From contig CACLVL010000008.1 in NCBI GenBank assembly GCA_902610415.1, forward strand, positions 1 to 36,927: DNA of 36,927 nt, given 5' to 3'. This stretch comes from an uncultured Alphaproteobacteria bacterium (GTDB taxonomy: Bacteria > Pseudomonadota > Alphaproteobacteria > HIMB59). Each line of letters begins with the position of its first letter. Within the stretch, counting starts at the first letter, position 1. Made by a program: the position numbers and the translations under genes. Under the pieces are notes generated by a model. It did no database searches and was not told where the DNA came from. It saw nothing but the letters and a program-made list of their open reading frames with translations. Of the stretch, positions 17,084-25,888 are shown in pieces.

Positions 17084-17726
17084 AGTTTTTGTTACTTACA
17101 ACTTGGAATGTATTTAAATCGAGTATCGAATTTATTGTACTAATCCTTGTAGAGATATTTGGAGATTCGAGAATAGCTTGTTTATCAATTTTGTTAAATG
17201 GTGCTAACATAGCCAAAGTAGATAAGAGTTGTAAATTAGACGTTTCAGCTAGTACATTTTTATCAATATCTAATTTTTTCATCTTAAAAAAGTTAGTGTA
17301 TTTTTGTATTAACTCAGCACGATCGACATTAGGTTCCATATTATTTAAATCTGAAAAATAATCTTGGCTGTCAATTGTTGCTTGATAATATCCATGAGGA
17401 GTAAGGTTTCTTTCATGGAGAACAAATCTACAAACACCCTCAAGATTTAAAACTAATCTATAGTCTGGTGTTTCTATATATGAGGTAATTTTTCCAATAC
17501 ACCCCATTTGAAACAACTCATTATTATTATTTTTAGGTTGAATTATGCCAATCATTCTGTTGTTTTTAAGACTATCAAGAGTCATCTTAATATATCTTTC
17601 TTCAAATATGTTGAGTGGTAGCTTCCCAAATGGAAGCAGTAAAACGTTATCAAGGGGGAATATTGGAATAGAGCTTGGAATTTTTTTAGAGTCAACCTCA
17701 AATAGTTTTTTTATATTATCTTCCAT
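17067..17726 (-). CDS. LON substrate-binding-domain protein
   Basis: A 219-residue stand-alone LON N-terminal domain without the ATPase or protease parts of Lon. PIFPLDNVLLLPFGKLPLNIFEERY (20-44) is the typical opening of the domain, followed by IGIIQP and GCIGKI. In many alphaproteobacteria such a gene follows a thioredoxin-like CnoX gene, as here. The role is unclear, perhaps protein quality control. ATG shares one base with the cnoX stop (TAATG), indicating translational coupling. The end overlaps the hydroxylase gene on the other strand. Confidence 0.88.
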   Translation of the reverse strand: MEDNIKKLFEVDSKKIPSSIPIFPLDNVLLLPFGKLPLNIFEERYIKMTLDSLKNNRMIGIIQPKNNNNELFQMGCIGKITSYIETPDYRLVLNLEGVCRFVLHERNLTPHGYYQATIDSQDYFSDLNNMEPNVDRAELIQKYTNFFKMKKLDIDKNVLAETSNLQLLSTLAMLAPFNKIDKQAILESPNISTRISTINSILDLNTFQVVSNKNSNQLN

Positions 17727-18595
17727 TATTTAAACATCATACTTGATAGCTTTTTTCGAGCCACTACGACATTTGGATCATTAAATCCCAGCAGATCAAA
17801 AAACTCTAAAAGTTTTTTCTTCGCAGCTTCTTCATTCCATTTAGGGTTTTGTTCAAAAATTCTTAAAAGTTCATTAAAACCTTTTTCAGTTTCACTTAAT
17901 GAAAGGTAGCTATTAGCTAGTTTAAAGCGCAAATCCATATTTTTTGGATCATTATTAACCTCTTCAATTAGTCTCTCATCTAATATTTCATCATCTTCCT
18001 TATTAGTTGAATCTAAGAGCTTCTTGATTTTCATAATTTCATTATTCTCTAAAATTTTCTCATCAAATGAGTCAAACATTTGAATTGCATCATCAAATCG
18101 TTTGATTTGGATTAAACATCTTAGCATTCCGGCAATTATTCTTGGATTTCCTGGATCCATCCCAACAAGACTTTCAAAGAGTTTTAAAGACTCTTCAAAC
18201 TTCTGGTCACCAAATAATTGATCTGCTTCTTCAATAAGTTTAGGTATTTCATTTCCAGGTGTCGCCTCAATCATTTTATCTATCATAGCTTCAACCTTAC
18301 TTTCTGGTTGCGCGCCTTGAAAGGCGTCTAAGGGTTTTCCGTCAACAAATCCATAAACAGTTGGAATTGAATGTATATTTAATTGAGAGGCAATACCTTG
18401 ATTTTCATCGACATTAATTTTTGCAAGAATTACTTTTCCATTTTTTCTATTTACTACATTTTCTAAAGTTGGTGTTAATTGCTTGCAAGGGCCACACCAA
18501 GGAGCCCAAAAATCTACAATTACTGGAGTAGTCTTAGACTTTTCAACTACTTCTTCTAAAAATTGATCTTGGTTAATATCAATTACAGAACTCAT
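17726..18595 (-). CDS. cnoX: thioredoxin-TPR co-chaperone CnoX (YbbN)
   Basis: A 289-residue protein: a thioredoxin fold (about 1-110) with active site WCGPC at 33-37, then TPR-like repeats (about 125-289). CnoX holds chlorine- or oxidation-damaged proteins and hands them to GroEL. E. coli CnoX has SQHC in place of CxxC, while this one keeps both cysteines and may be redox active, as in other alphaproteobacteria. It forms a two-gene operon with the LON-domain gene. Upstream is a promoter with the -10 ending six bases before ATG and no Shine-Dalgarno. Confidence 0.93.
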   Translation of the reverse strand: MSSVIDINQDQFLEEVVEKSKTTPVIVDFWAPWCGPCKQLTPTLENVVNRKNGKVILAKINVDENQGIASQLNIHSIPTVYGFVDGKPLDAFQGAQPESKVEAMIDKMIEATPGNEIPKLIEEADQLFGDQKFEESLKLFESLVGMDPGNPRIIAGMLRCLIQIKRFDDAIQMFDSFDEKILENNEIMKIKKLLDSTNKEDDEILDERLIEEVNNDPKNMDLRFKLANSYLSLSETEKGFNELLRIFEQNPKWNEEAAKKKLLEFFDLLGFNDPNVVVARKKLSSMMFK

Positions 18596-18601
18596 AATAT
18601 T

Positions 18602-18629
18602 TAAATAGTAACAAAACGTGCTTTTACAA
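18602..18629 (-). promoter_or_regulatory. candidate cnoX promoter, probably leaderless
   Basis: On the minus strand TTGTAA (18629-18624), a 16 bp spacer, then TATTTA (18607-18602). The A of ATG 18595 is the seventh base after the -10, and no Shine-Dalgarno precedes it. The -10 is a fair match and the -35 good. Confidence 0.4.
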
Positions 18630-18661
18630 TAAACATTATTGTTCTATCTGTTGATTTTATC

Positions 18662-18690
18662 TTGATAGCTACAAAAAGGAGGTTTATAAA
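18662..18690 (+). promoter_or_regulatory. tRNA-Gly promoter
   Basis: TTGATA (18662-18667), a 17 bp spacer and TATAAA (18685-18690). The expected transcription start near 18697 is about 12 bases before the mature tRNA 5' end. Confidence 0.6.
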
Positions 18691-18708
18691 ATACTTTCTT
18701 TTAATACT

Positions 18709-18783
18709 GCGGGCGTAGCTCAGGGGTAGAGCGCAACCTTGCCAAGGTTGAAGTCGAGGGTTCGAATCCCTTCGCCCGCTCCA
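18709..18783 (+). tRNA. trnG: tRNA-Gly (anticodon GCC)
   Basis: Complete cloverleaf. The acceptor stem is GCGGGCG (18709-18715) with CGCCCGC (18773-18779). The D arm is GCTC-AGGGGTA-GAGC, and the anticodon stem CAACC/GGTTG holds the loop TTGCCAA with GCC at 18741-18743. The T arm carries GGTTCGAATCC. The discriminator base is T (18780), as expected for glycine, and CCA is encoded (18781-18783). It is the only tRNA in the window and stands between the divergent cnoX and the convergent RhtB-like gene. Confidence 0.98.
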
Positions 18784-18785
18784 AG

Positions 18786-18801
18786 AAAATTGAACAATTT
18801 T
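18786..18801. terminator. weak AT-only hairpin after tRNA-Gly, possibly bidirectional
   Basis: AAAATTG-AA-CAATTTT (18786-18801) lies just after the tRNA CCA and just past the stop of the convergent RhtB-like gene. It is symmetric and could end both transcripts, but the stem has almost no G+C and no clear T tract. Confidence 0.3.
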
Positions 18802-18802
18802 A

Positions 18803-19414
18803 TTATAATAAATCTGTTAATAAAATTATTGATAATATTATAAATAAACAACCAACAATTTTCTGTATCAAGTAAGATTTATTTTTTACTAATTCCAATA
18901 TATTTTTAGAAGTTACTATATTAACCAATAATATATACCACAAAGCATCTACAGTACTTGCAATTAATACTAATGATAAATTAAAAAAAATATCATTATT
19001 TGACGACATAAATTGAGAGTATATTGCTAAAAACCATATAAGTATTTTTGGATTTAGAATTGAAATGCTTAGTCCTTGAAAAAATGATTGAATTCCATAC
19101 TTGACCCTCCCCTCATGAAATTCAACATGATTTGTTTTTACTAAAGCTTGAATACCAAGGTAAAATAGAAATATTATTGATAAGGTTTTTAAACTAATAA
19201 ATAAATATAAATTTGCTTTGATTATTAAACCAATACCAATTACGGCAAATAAAGCATATATTCCAATACCAACCCCATGACCTAAAGCTGTTAAAATCCC
19301 ATTAAATTTATTTTTGAAAATAGAATTATTTATTACAACCATCATACTAGGTCCAGGAGACATGGCTCCCAATAAACATACAAATGTAATTTGCATAAAT
19401 AATAAAAAAGTCAT
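18803..19414 (-). CDS. LysE/RhtB-family amino-acid exporter
   Basis: A 203-residue inner-membrane protein with about six hydrophobic segments. The family's N-terminal motif GAMSPGPSMMVVINNSI is at residues 16-32, and the second-helix region has GHGVGIGIYA. Members export homoserine, threonine, leucine or lysine; the substrate cannot be told here. It starts three bases after the HAD gene stop and is the last gene of the purH-HAD-exporter run. Confidence 0.88.
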   Translation of the reverse strand: MTFLLFMQITFVCLLGAMSPGPSMMVVINNSIFKNKFNGILTALGHGVGIGIYALFAVIGIGLIIKANLYLFISLKTLSIIFLFYLGIQALVKTNHVEFHEGRVKYGIQSFFQGLSISILNPKILIWFLAIYSQFMSSNNDIFFNLSLVLIASTVDALWYILLVNIVTSKNILELVKNKSYLIQKIVGCLFIILSIILLTDLL

Positions 19415-19417
19415 TAT

Positions 19418-19975
19418 CTATTTTTGAAAATTTTCTTTAATTTCAAATTTATCAAGTTTTGAGGAGTTGATAATTTCCCTTAAATCTTTAGAAACATTTG
19501 TGAATATAATTTTTTTTGTATGTTCCCATATTGGTAAATCTTGCTTACTATTTCCTAAATAATCAAATTCTGAAATTTTCAGTTCATTATTTATAAACTC
19601 AACTTTATTTTTACCAACCATATTAAAATCGATATTCGTACCAAATGACCCAAAAAAAATTCTTAAATGTCTATCAATTTGATCTACAAGCAATTGATGA
19701 CTTCCGGAAATTAGGTAAACGACTCGATGACGATTTTTAACATCTCTTACATAGTCTAAGGTAGCACTATTAAAATTTAATTTTTCAATAGGAACAATAT
19801 AATTTTTAGAAATTTTTTCTTTTAGATACGATTTTCCCTTAAAAAAAAATACAAATACATAAAAAATAAGTTTCAAAGGATTAGTTTTGAGACTATTTGC
19901 AAATGCCAAATCCGATAAATCCTCTTTTATCAAGGTTCCATCTAGATCGACAAATAATATCCTGTTTTCATTCAT
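19418..19975 (-). CDS. HAD-family phosphatase (stand-alone HAD domain as in HAD-UbiA proteins)
   Basis: A 185-residue HAD hydrolase. Motif I DLDGT is at residues 10-14 (nucleophile D10, acid D12), motif II SGS near 95, and the final motif GNSKQDLPIW near 145. The cap-like segment and the YLGNSKQDLP signature resemble the N-terminal HAD half of alphaproteobacterial proteins that continue into a UbiA-type prenyltransferase. No membrane part follows here: the frame stops and an exporter gene begins. Metal-dependent phosphate ester hydrolysis is likely and the substrate unknown. It overlaps the preceding small gene by 8 bp. Confidence 0.8.
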   Translation of the reverse strand: MNENRILFVDLDGTLIKEDLSDLAFANSLKTNPLKLIFYVFVFFFKGKSYLKEKISKNYIVPIEKLNFNSATLDYVRDVKNRHRVVYLISGSHQLLVDQIDRHLRIFFGSFGTNIDFNMVGKNKVEFINNELKISEFDYLGNSKQDLPIWEHTKKIIFTNVSKDLREIINSSKLDKFEIKENFQK

Positions 19976-20276
19976 TTTTTTTGAAGAATGATACTGTTAT
20001 CTTAATTATATCTTTTGATACTTGTTCTCTAATGGAACCAATACAAATAGATTTTATTTTAAGTGCCTTTTGAAAAATTTCCTCATAAATCAATGCTTTT
20101 TGGTTCATTATTTCTTTTTCTTTGAATTTTTTTCTTCCTCTTTTTTCCTCGGGAAACTTCTTAAAAAAGGTTTCAATAATATCAATATTATATTTCTTTG
20201 TAAAAACGACATTCTGATACCTTTTTAAGGGTATATAATTATTTTTTGGTGGCTTATTTTTATATATATCAATCAA
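19968..20276 (-). CDS. small basic protein of unknown function
   Basis: 102 residues, very lysine-rich, with a central EEKRGRKKFKEKE stretch and a more hydrophobic C-terminal third containing CIGSIREQVSKDIIKITVSFF. I recognise no family and see no signal peptide or membrane segment. It starts at TTG overlapping the purH stop by 4 bp (TTGA) and overlaps the HAD gene by 8 bp, which argues for a translated gene within the operon. An internal ATG at residue 57 would give a 46-residue product. The true start is uncertain. Confidence 0.5.
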   Translation of the reverse strand: MIDIYKNKPPKNNYIPLKRYQNVVFTKKYNIDIIETFFKKFPEEKRGRKKFKEKEIMNQKALIYEEIFQKALKIKSICIGSIREQVSKDIIKITVSFFKKNE

Positions 20277-21736
20277 TGTTTAAAGTGACGTTCACTTAAC
20301 TTAAAAAAATTTAACTTATATTTTTTGATATGCCTTTGAATATCTGGGTCGTTTCTAGACCCCATTGGAGCATATGTTTCAATTTTAATTTTTTGCTTCT
20401 TTATAATTGATAATGAGTCTACAAAAGGAAAAAATGCATCTGAAAATAAGTATGCTTTTTTTAATTTTCTAAACTTATGCCTTAAGTTAAATTTGTACAA
20501 ACAGTTTTGAAGGGCATCGACTCGTGATGTCTGTCCTCCAGATTGAGAAATTAAGCTATTTTCATCAAATAATGCTATTGCATTTGATTTAATATTTTTT
20601 AGGATGTTTACAAAAAAATTTATTTTTTCTACACTCAATTTATTCTCACCATTAATATTTTCAACAGATGTTTTTTTATTATTAGTATCTTGAATTAATG
20701 TTCCCCCAAAAAATGATCTCTCCTCAAATTTCTGATTAATTTTTTTTACTTTTATTACTCTTAAATTTTTTTTTGTTTTAAGAATATCTAATGCCTCTTT
20801 TTCATAACCAGGTGCAGATATTACTTCATAAAAGTTTTTTAATAAAAGTCTTGCTGTCCTTTTACTAATCTTTTTGTTAAATGAAACTACACCACCAAAA
20901 GCACTTAATGGATCTCCAGCTAAAGCCTTGTCATAACACTCTGTTTGTATTTTCCCTATTGCTGCACCACAAGGTGTATTATGTTTAATAATTGCGCAAA
21001 TATTATTTTTTGTATCTACTCCATATGCAATTTTTACAGCAGCATCCAAGTCCAATAAATTATTATAACTTAGTTTTTTATCACCACTTAACTGAGCAAA
21101 TTTATCATTGTTTACAAGGGCTCTTGCATTTTGATGAGGGTTTTCACCATACCTTAATTCATACTCATCTTTTATATTTCCATCAAACCAATTAAATATT
21201 GCGTTGTCATAATTAGCTATTTGTTGTATTGCTTTTTTGGCAAACATTTTTTTTTGAGTTTGTTTTAATGGAAATGCTTTCATAAAATTTTTGTAATCAC
21301 TCGGGTTTGTGATTGGTATTGTATGATTATAGTTTTTAACAGATGCTCTTATTAAGCTATGACCACCGATATCTATCATTTCTATAATTTTTGACTCATC
21401 TTTGGTTCTTCTTAAAGTTTCCTCAAAGGGATAAAGATTTATAACTAGTATGTCAAAAATCACTATTCCTAGGTTTTTTTGCTCTTTTTTGTGGTTTTGA
21501 CTATTTGTTCCTAATAGCCCGCCAAATATTTTAGGATGAAGTGTTTTTACTCTGCCGTCTAAAATTTCTTTTTGCTTTGTATACTTTGAAATTTCTATAT
21601 GAGGAATATTGATACATTTTAAGTATTGAGAAGTTCCTCCTGTGGAGTAAATAGTAAATTTTTTCTTGATAAGAAAGTTTGCAATTAAATCCAAATTCGT
21701 TTTATCAAAAACTGATATAATTGCATTTTTCCCCAT
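20273..21736 (-). CDS. purH: bifunctional AICAR formyltransferase / IMP cyclohydrolase PurH
   Basis: Catalyses the last two steps of de novo IMP synthesis. The N-terminal IMP cyclohydrolase has STGGTS near 31 and GRVKTLHPKIFGGLL near 61, then DIGGHSLIRASVKN. The C-terminal AICAR formyltransferase has RYGENPHQ near 197, the catalytic lysine-histidine IIKHNTPCGAA near 245, and SGGQTSRVDA. It is 487 residues, somewhat shorter than the usual 510-530. I start at ATG 21736 (sharing one base with the rpe stop, TGATG); a TTG one codon upstream is the alternative. The C-terminus carries the expected GSRNDPD segment, so it is complete. Confidence 0.96.
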   Translation of the reverse strand: MGKNAIISVFDKTNLDLIANFLIKKKFTIYSTGGTSQYLKCINIPHIEISKYTKQKEILDGRVKTLHPKIFGGLLGTNSQNHKKEQKNLGIVIFDILVINLYPFEETLRRTKDESKIIEMIDIGGHSLIRASVKNYNHTIPITNPSDYKNFMKAFPLKQTQKKMFAKKAIQQIANYDNAIFNWFDGNIKDEYELRYGENPHQNARALVNNDKFAQLSGDKKLSYNNLLDLDAAVKIAYGVDTKNNICAIIKHNTPCGAAIGKIQTECYDKALAGDPLSAFGGVVSFNKKISKRTARLLLKNFYEVISAPGYEKEALDILKTKKNLRVIKVKKINQKFEERSFFGGTLIQDTNNKKTSVENINGENKLSVEKINFFVNILKNIKSNAIALFDENSLISQSGGQTSRVDALQNCLYKFNLRHKFRKLKKAYLFSDAFFPFVDSLSIIKKQKIKIETYAPMGSRNDPDIQRHIKKYKLNFFKLSERHFKH

Positions 21737-22392
21737 CAATTAAAATTATCAGACAATTTGTTTATTGCAGTTATTAAGTCACCTTGATTAAATAAAAATG
21801 ATCCAGCAACAAGGATATTAGCGCCAGCATCAACACATATCTTACCTATATCATAATTTATACCCCCATCTATTTCAATATTAACATTTAAATTATTTGC
21901 TTTTACATAGTCTGAGATATGTTTTATTTTATCAACTTGGTCATTCATGAACTCTTGACCACCAAATCCAGGCTCTACTGTCATTATAATGATTTGATCA
22001 ACAAAATTAAGATAAGGTTTAATTTCTGTCCAAGGTGTTTTTGGTTTAATCGCTAAACCACTTTTTATTCCACTTTTTTTAATTTTTGTAATAATTTTTT
22101 TTAAATCTTCATTAACTTCACAATGAAATGTAATTACATCAGAACCAGCATTGATATATTCATCTAAAAACGTTTCGACTCTATTTATCATTAAATGTAC
22201 ATCGAAAATTTTATCGGAAAATTTCCTTAATTCAGAGATAAACTTAGGACCAAAAGTTAAATTAGGTACAAAGTCACCATCCATAACATCAAAATGAATA
22301 TATTCTGCTTTAGACTTATCAATATCAGAAATAATTTTTTCCATATTTGAAAATGTTCCACCTAAAATTGATGGAGAAATTTTTACACTCAT
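21736..22392 (-). CDS. rpe: ribulose-phosphate 3-epimerase
   Basis: A 218-residue TIM barrel interconverting ribulose-5-phosphate and xylulose-5-phosphate in the pentose phosphate pathway. Family motifs are ISPSILGG (6-13), HFDVMDGDFVPNLTFGP (33-49), the second metal-binding histidine in FDVHLMI, MTVEPGFGGQEF near 137-148 and the phosphate-binding DGGI. The ATG shares one base with the rsmB stop (TAATG) and the end overlaps purH, so rsmB-rpe-purH are coupled. Confidence 0.96.
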   Translation of the reverse strand: MSVKISPSILGGTFSNMEKIISDIDKSKAEYIHFDVMDGDFVPNLTFGPKFISELRKFSDKIFDVHLMINRVETFLDEYINAGSDVITFHCEVNEDLKKIITKIKKSGIKSGLAIKPKTPWTEIKPYLNFVDQIIIMTVEPGFGGQEFMNDQVDKIKHISDYVKANNLNVNIEIDGGINYDIGKICVDAGANILVAGSFLFNQGDLITAINKLSDNFN

Positions 22393-23564
22393 TATATTTT
22401 CTCTATAACTGAAACAAAAAAAATATCAGACCCCCCAATGTCTTTGAAGCTTAGGGGATTAATAAAATATCCATTTTGTCTTTTTATCATCTTATCTGTT
22501 TCAATACTGTGTATTTTAACATTTTTATGTTTTTGAATAATTTTATCAATGACATCGATTGTCTCAAAGGGATGAAAAGAGCAAACAATATACACTAAAA
22601 ATCCACCATAATTGAGAATTTTCAATGATTTCTCTAACATTAGTATCTGTGTTTTTTGATGTTTTTTTATTTGAGACGGATCAATTTTTACAGTGACATC
22701 CGGATTCCTTCTAAAGGTTCCCAATGCGCTGCATGGTGCATCTAACAAAATGGAATTAAATTTATCAGTGAATTTTTTCTTAAGAAAATCTAATTTATGG
22801 ATATTAATTTTTATATTTAAACGATTTAGATTTTCTTTAAATTTATTTATCTGATTTTGAGACTTGTCTATAGCTAATACATTAAATCCTAGTGATTGCA
22901 GTAATACACTCTTACCTCCAGGAGCTGCACACACATCAATCAAATTTTTGTCTTTATAGAATTTATGTATTGAATTAATTACCTCAAAATTACCAATATC
23001 TTGAACAAAACATTTCTTATTAATTTTTTTTTCCAAAATTAATACTCTTTTACTATAAAGAGCATCTCTATTATCTATTAAACTTATTTGATAATTTTTA
23101 GGTTTTATAAACAATGTTTCATAAATATAATCTCTTATAGATTTACTTGAAAATATTTTATCAAGTACCTTTTTAAAATTAGGATAGATATTTTTTTCAT
23201 ATTTTATCTTGTTCGCGTTTCTTAAAATATTTCTTAAAACAGCATTTACTAATTTTTCTTTTTTAAAATCTTTACTAGTCTCTACTGTATCATTAACTAC
23301 TGCGTAATGTGGCTTACTTGAGAAATATAATAATGTCAGACTAATTCTTAAAAGAGTTGCAATATTTTTTGATGTCTTATCATTAATATATCTTACAAGT
23401 ATCTTATTGTGATTTTCATAATTTCTATAATATTCTTGTAATACTAAAAATAAAAAATTTCTTTTTATCTCTGGGTAAGTATTAACAACATGATCAATAC
23501 TACTTCCTTGTTCAATCCTTTTGATTGAGTTATATAAATTTGTTGTATCGGATAAATTAGATAT
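22392..23564 (-). CDS. rsmB: 16S rRNA (cytosine967-C5)-methyltransferase RsmB, with no canonical start codon
   Basis: SAM-dependent rRNA methyltransferase. The catalytic part has VCAAPGGKS for [18 protein letters not shown] and a second cysteine in IVCSFHP. The first ATG/GTG/TTG is TTG 23114, which would leave 240 residues and no N-terminal domain. The frame stays open upstream to a TAG at 23577-23579. It encodes an obvious NusB-like domain with [18 protein letters not shown] and [15 protein letters not shown], as in full-length RsmB. Between that TAG and TTG 23114 there is no ATG, GTG or TTG. Candidates are ATA 23564 (overlapping the acs stop and used as the provisional start here) and ATT 23498, which has AAGGA six bases before it. 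A sequence error cannot be excluded. Confidence 0.8.
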   Translation of the reverse strand: MSNLSDTTNLYNSIKRIEQGSSIDHVVNTYPEIKRNFLFLVLQEYYRNYENHNKILVRYINDKTSKNIATLLRISLTLLYFSSKPHYAVVNDTVETSKDFKKEKLVNAVLRNILRNANKIKYEKNIYPNFKKVLDKIFSSKSIRDYIYETLFIKPKNYQISLIDNRDALYSKRVLILEKKINKKCFVQDIGNFEVINSIHKFYKDKNLIDVCAAPGGKSVLLQSLGFNVLAIDKSQNQINKFKENLNRLNIKINIHKLDFLKKKFTDKFNSILLDAPCSALGTFRRNPDVTVKIDPSQIKKHQKTQILMLEKSLKILNYGGFLVYIVCSFHPFETIDVIDKIIQKHKNVKIHSIETDKMIKRQNGYFINPLSFKDIGGSDIFFVSVIEKI

Positions 23565-25482
23565 CTTTAGACCCGTCTATTAAAGATTGAACAACATTTG
23601 GGTCAGCTAATGTTGAGGTATCACCTAACTGATCTTGCTCATTTGATGCTATCTTTCTTAAAATTCTTCTCATAATTTTACCTGACCTTGTCTTTGGAAG
23701 TCCTGGTGAGAACTGTAATTTATCTGGTGTTGCGATTGGACCTATTTTCTTTCTAATCCACAGGACAAGCTCTTTTTTTAAATCTTCACTTACTTGAACC
23801 CCAGTATTTGTTGTTACATAAGCATAGATGCCTTGGCCCTTAATATCGTGTGGATAGCCTACTACTGCCGCTTCAGAAACTAATTCATGTTCAACAAAAG
23901 CACTCTCAATTTCAGCCGTCCCCAACAAATGCCCAGACACATTGATGCAATCATCTACCCTACCAGTAATCCAATAAAAACCATCTTTATCTCTTCGACA
24001 TCCATCTCCTGTAAAGTATTTTCCTTTAAACTGACTAAAATAAGTATCAATGAAACGCTGATGATCTCCATAAACTGTTCTCATCTGTCCTGGCCAACTA
24101 TCTAAAATACAAAGTTTACCCTCACACTCACCTTCTAAGACATTTCCATCATCATCAACTATTGCGGCATCAATTCCAAAGTATGGTTGAGTTGCACTTC
24201 CAGGTTTAAGCTTTGAAATACCAGGTATTGGTGAAATCAGATGCCCTCCTGTTTCCGTCTGCCACCAAGTATCAATCACAGGGCATTTATCTTTACCAAC
24301 GATTGACGAATACCAATTCCATGCTTCTGGATTAATTGGTTCCCCAACTGTTCCTAAAATTCTCAAAGAACTTAAATCGCATTTTTTAATATAAGAATTA
24401 CCCTCTTTCATCAAAGATCTTAATACAGTAGGGGCGGTATAAAAAATATTGACTTTGTATTTTTCGCAAACTTCCCAAAATCTTGAAAAATCTGGATAGT
24501 TAGGAACACCTTCAAACAGTAATGTTGTGCCACCATTTGCTAGAGGGCCGTAAACAGAATAAGAATGTCCTGTTATCCATCCCGCATCTGCAGTGCACCA
24601 GTAAACATCTCCAGGGTGATAATCAAAAGAGTATTTATGTGTAAACGAGGCATAGACCAAATACCCACCAGTTGTGTGAAGAACTCCTTTAGGTTTACCA
24701 GTTGAGCCAGATGTATATAAAATGAAAAGAGGATCTTCAGCGTTCATAGAAATACATTCACATTGATCATCCACTTCTTGAATTAATTCATCGTAATAAA
24801 AATTATTAACCTGATGTAAGTTGTCTTGAGTATTAGTGTACCGAACAACTAAAGTTTTTATAGAGTCATCACAGTCTTCTAATGCTGTGTTAATATATTT
24901 TTTTAATGGAATTATTTTACCACCACGAATTCCCTCATCAGCAGTAATTACAAACTGAGATTTACAATCTTTAATACGGCCCGCAATTGATTCTGGGGCG
25001 AAGCCCCCAAATATAACAGAATGTATTGCCCCTATTCTTGCACAAGCCAACATAGCAAAAGCAACCTCAGGGATCATAGTTAAATAAATTGTGACAACAT
25101 CGCCTTTTTTGACACCAAGTTTTTTTAAAACATTGGCGAATTTACTTATTTCTGACTTTAACTCTTTATAAGTATAAGTTTTATTTTGACTAGTCTCATC
25201 ACCCTCCCAAATAATTGCTATTTCTTCGGGTTGTGTTTCAGCATATCTGTCTACGCAGTTATAACAAACATTCAATTCTCCATCCTCAAACCACTTGATA
25301 GACACATCCCCGTCGTAATTAGTATTTTTAATTTTAGTGAAATCTTTAAACCATGAGAGTTGTGATTTTGCAATCTTAGACCAGAATTGTTCCTTTTCTT
25401 TAAATGACTCAGCATACATTTCCTCGTACTGATCTTTAGATAAAAGGGGATTAGATAATTTAAATTCTCTCATTTTTTTCAC
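23557..25482 (-). CDS. acs: acetyl-CoA synthetase (AMP-forming)
   Basis: A 641-residue ANL-superfamily enzyme making acetyl-CoA from acetate, ATP and CoA. The phosphate loop [11 protein letters not shown] is near residue 255, with [10 protein letters not shown] near 405 and [21 protein letters not shown] near 490. [11 protein letters not shown] near 600 holds the catalytic lysine that is acetylated in many bacteria. The size is normal. The start may be GTG 25482 or ATG 25473; both overlap the end of the EVE gene. The acs stop overlaps the open frame of rsmB, so acs and the rsmB-rpe-purH run may be one transcript. Confidence 0.97.
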   Translation of the reverse strand: MKKMREFKLSNPLLSKDQYEEMYAESFKEKEQFWSKIAKSQLSWFKDFTKIKNTNYDGDVSIKWFEDGELNVCYNCVDRYAETQPEEIAIIWEGDETSQNKTYTYKELKSEISKFANVLKKLGVKKGDVVTIYLTMIPEVAFAMLACARIGAIHSVIFGGFAPESIAGRIKDCKSQFVITADEGIRGGKIIPLKKYINTALEDCDDSIKTLVVRYTNTQDNLHQVNNFYYDELIQEVDDQCECISMNAEDPLFILYTSGSTGKPKGVLHTTGGYLVYASFTHKYSFDYHPGDVYWCTADAGWITGHSYSVYGPLANGGTTLLFEGVPNYPDFSRFWEVCEKYKVNIFYTAPTVLRSLMKEGNSYIKKCDLSSLRILGTVGEPINPEAWNWYSSIVGKDKCPVIDTWWQTETGGHLISPIPGISKLKPGSATQPYFGIDAAIVDDDGNVLEGECEGKLCILDSWPGQMRTVYGDHQRFIDTYFSQFKGKYFTGDGCRRDKDGFYWITGRVDDCINVSGHLLGTAEIESAFVEHELVSEAAVVGYPHDIKGQGIYAYVTTNTGVQVSEDLKKELVLWIRKKIGPIATPDKLQFSPGLPKTRSGKIMRRILRKIASNEQDQLGDTSTLADPNVVQSLIDGSKDI

Positions 25483-25888
25483 TCATCTTCATTAATTTAT
25501 TCCATTGTCTCAACGTAACAGGCATCACACTTAACCGAGCTTGTTTTACGAGAGGAAAGTCTTGAAAAAAAGGATCTGATTTTATTTCAAATAAATAAAC
25601 TTCTTTTAGTTCTCTTACATAGGTTACATCAACCATTCCAAATATTCCTTTTTTATCTGTGTGGTCTGGATAATATTCCTTAGTAACCTTAACAATTCCC
25701 TTAATCGCCTTTTCTGTAACCGAGTGATAAAACAAACATTCATCTCCTTTTTTCATTTTTTTCATATTGTTAGCTGCTTGATAGTTTCTTACGCCATCCC
25801 AGTGTTCTGTTTTTTTCTTTTTTTGTTGCTCCCATGACCAAGAACTAGGTTCTGATTTAAGGAGCCAGTAATTTTTAGAAGTGTTCAT
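25460..25888 (-). CDS. EVE-domain protein
   Basis: A 142-residue EVE (PUA-like) protein. The opening [15 protein letters not shown] (7-21) and [27 protein letters not shown] (30-56) are the family's signature, followed by PVTLRQW near the end. EVE domains bind modified bases in DNA or RNA; the alphaproteobacterial members' role is unsettled. It overlaps tsaD by 14 bp and acs by 23 bp, so tsaD-EVE-acs are probably one operon. Confidence 0.92.
   Translation of the reverse strand: MNTSKNYWLLKSEPSSWSWEQQKKKKTEHWDGVRNYQAANNMKKMKKGDECLFYHSVTEKAIKGIVKVTKEYYPDHTDKKGIFGMVDVTYVRELKEVYLFEIKSDPFFQDFPLVKQARLSVMPVTLRQWNKLMKMSEKNERI

Noticed and set aside
18709-18783. tRNA-Gly as an integration site for a mobile element
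   Set aside because: No integrase and no direct repeat of the tRNA 3' end was noticed in the flanks.
20283-20297. Inverted repeat AAGTGA-CGT-TCACTT
   Set aside because: It lies within the conserved C-terminal codons of purH and is only six paired bases; probably chance.
23115-23556. Apparent 440 bp non-coding gap between acs and the rsmB catalytic part
   Set aside because: Reading the frame shows it is coding: it holds the NusB domain of RsmB, so it is not an intergenic region.
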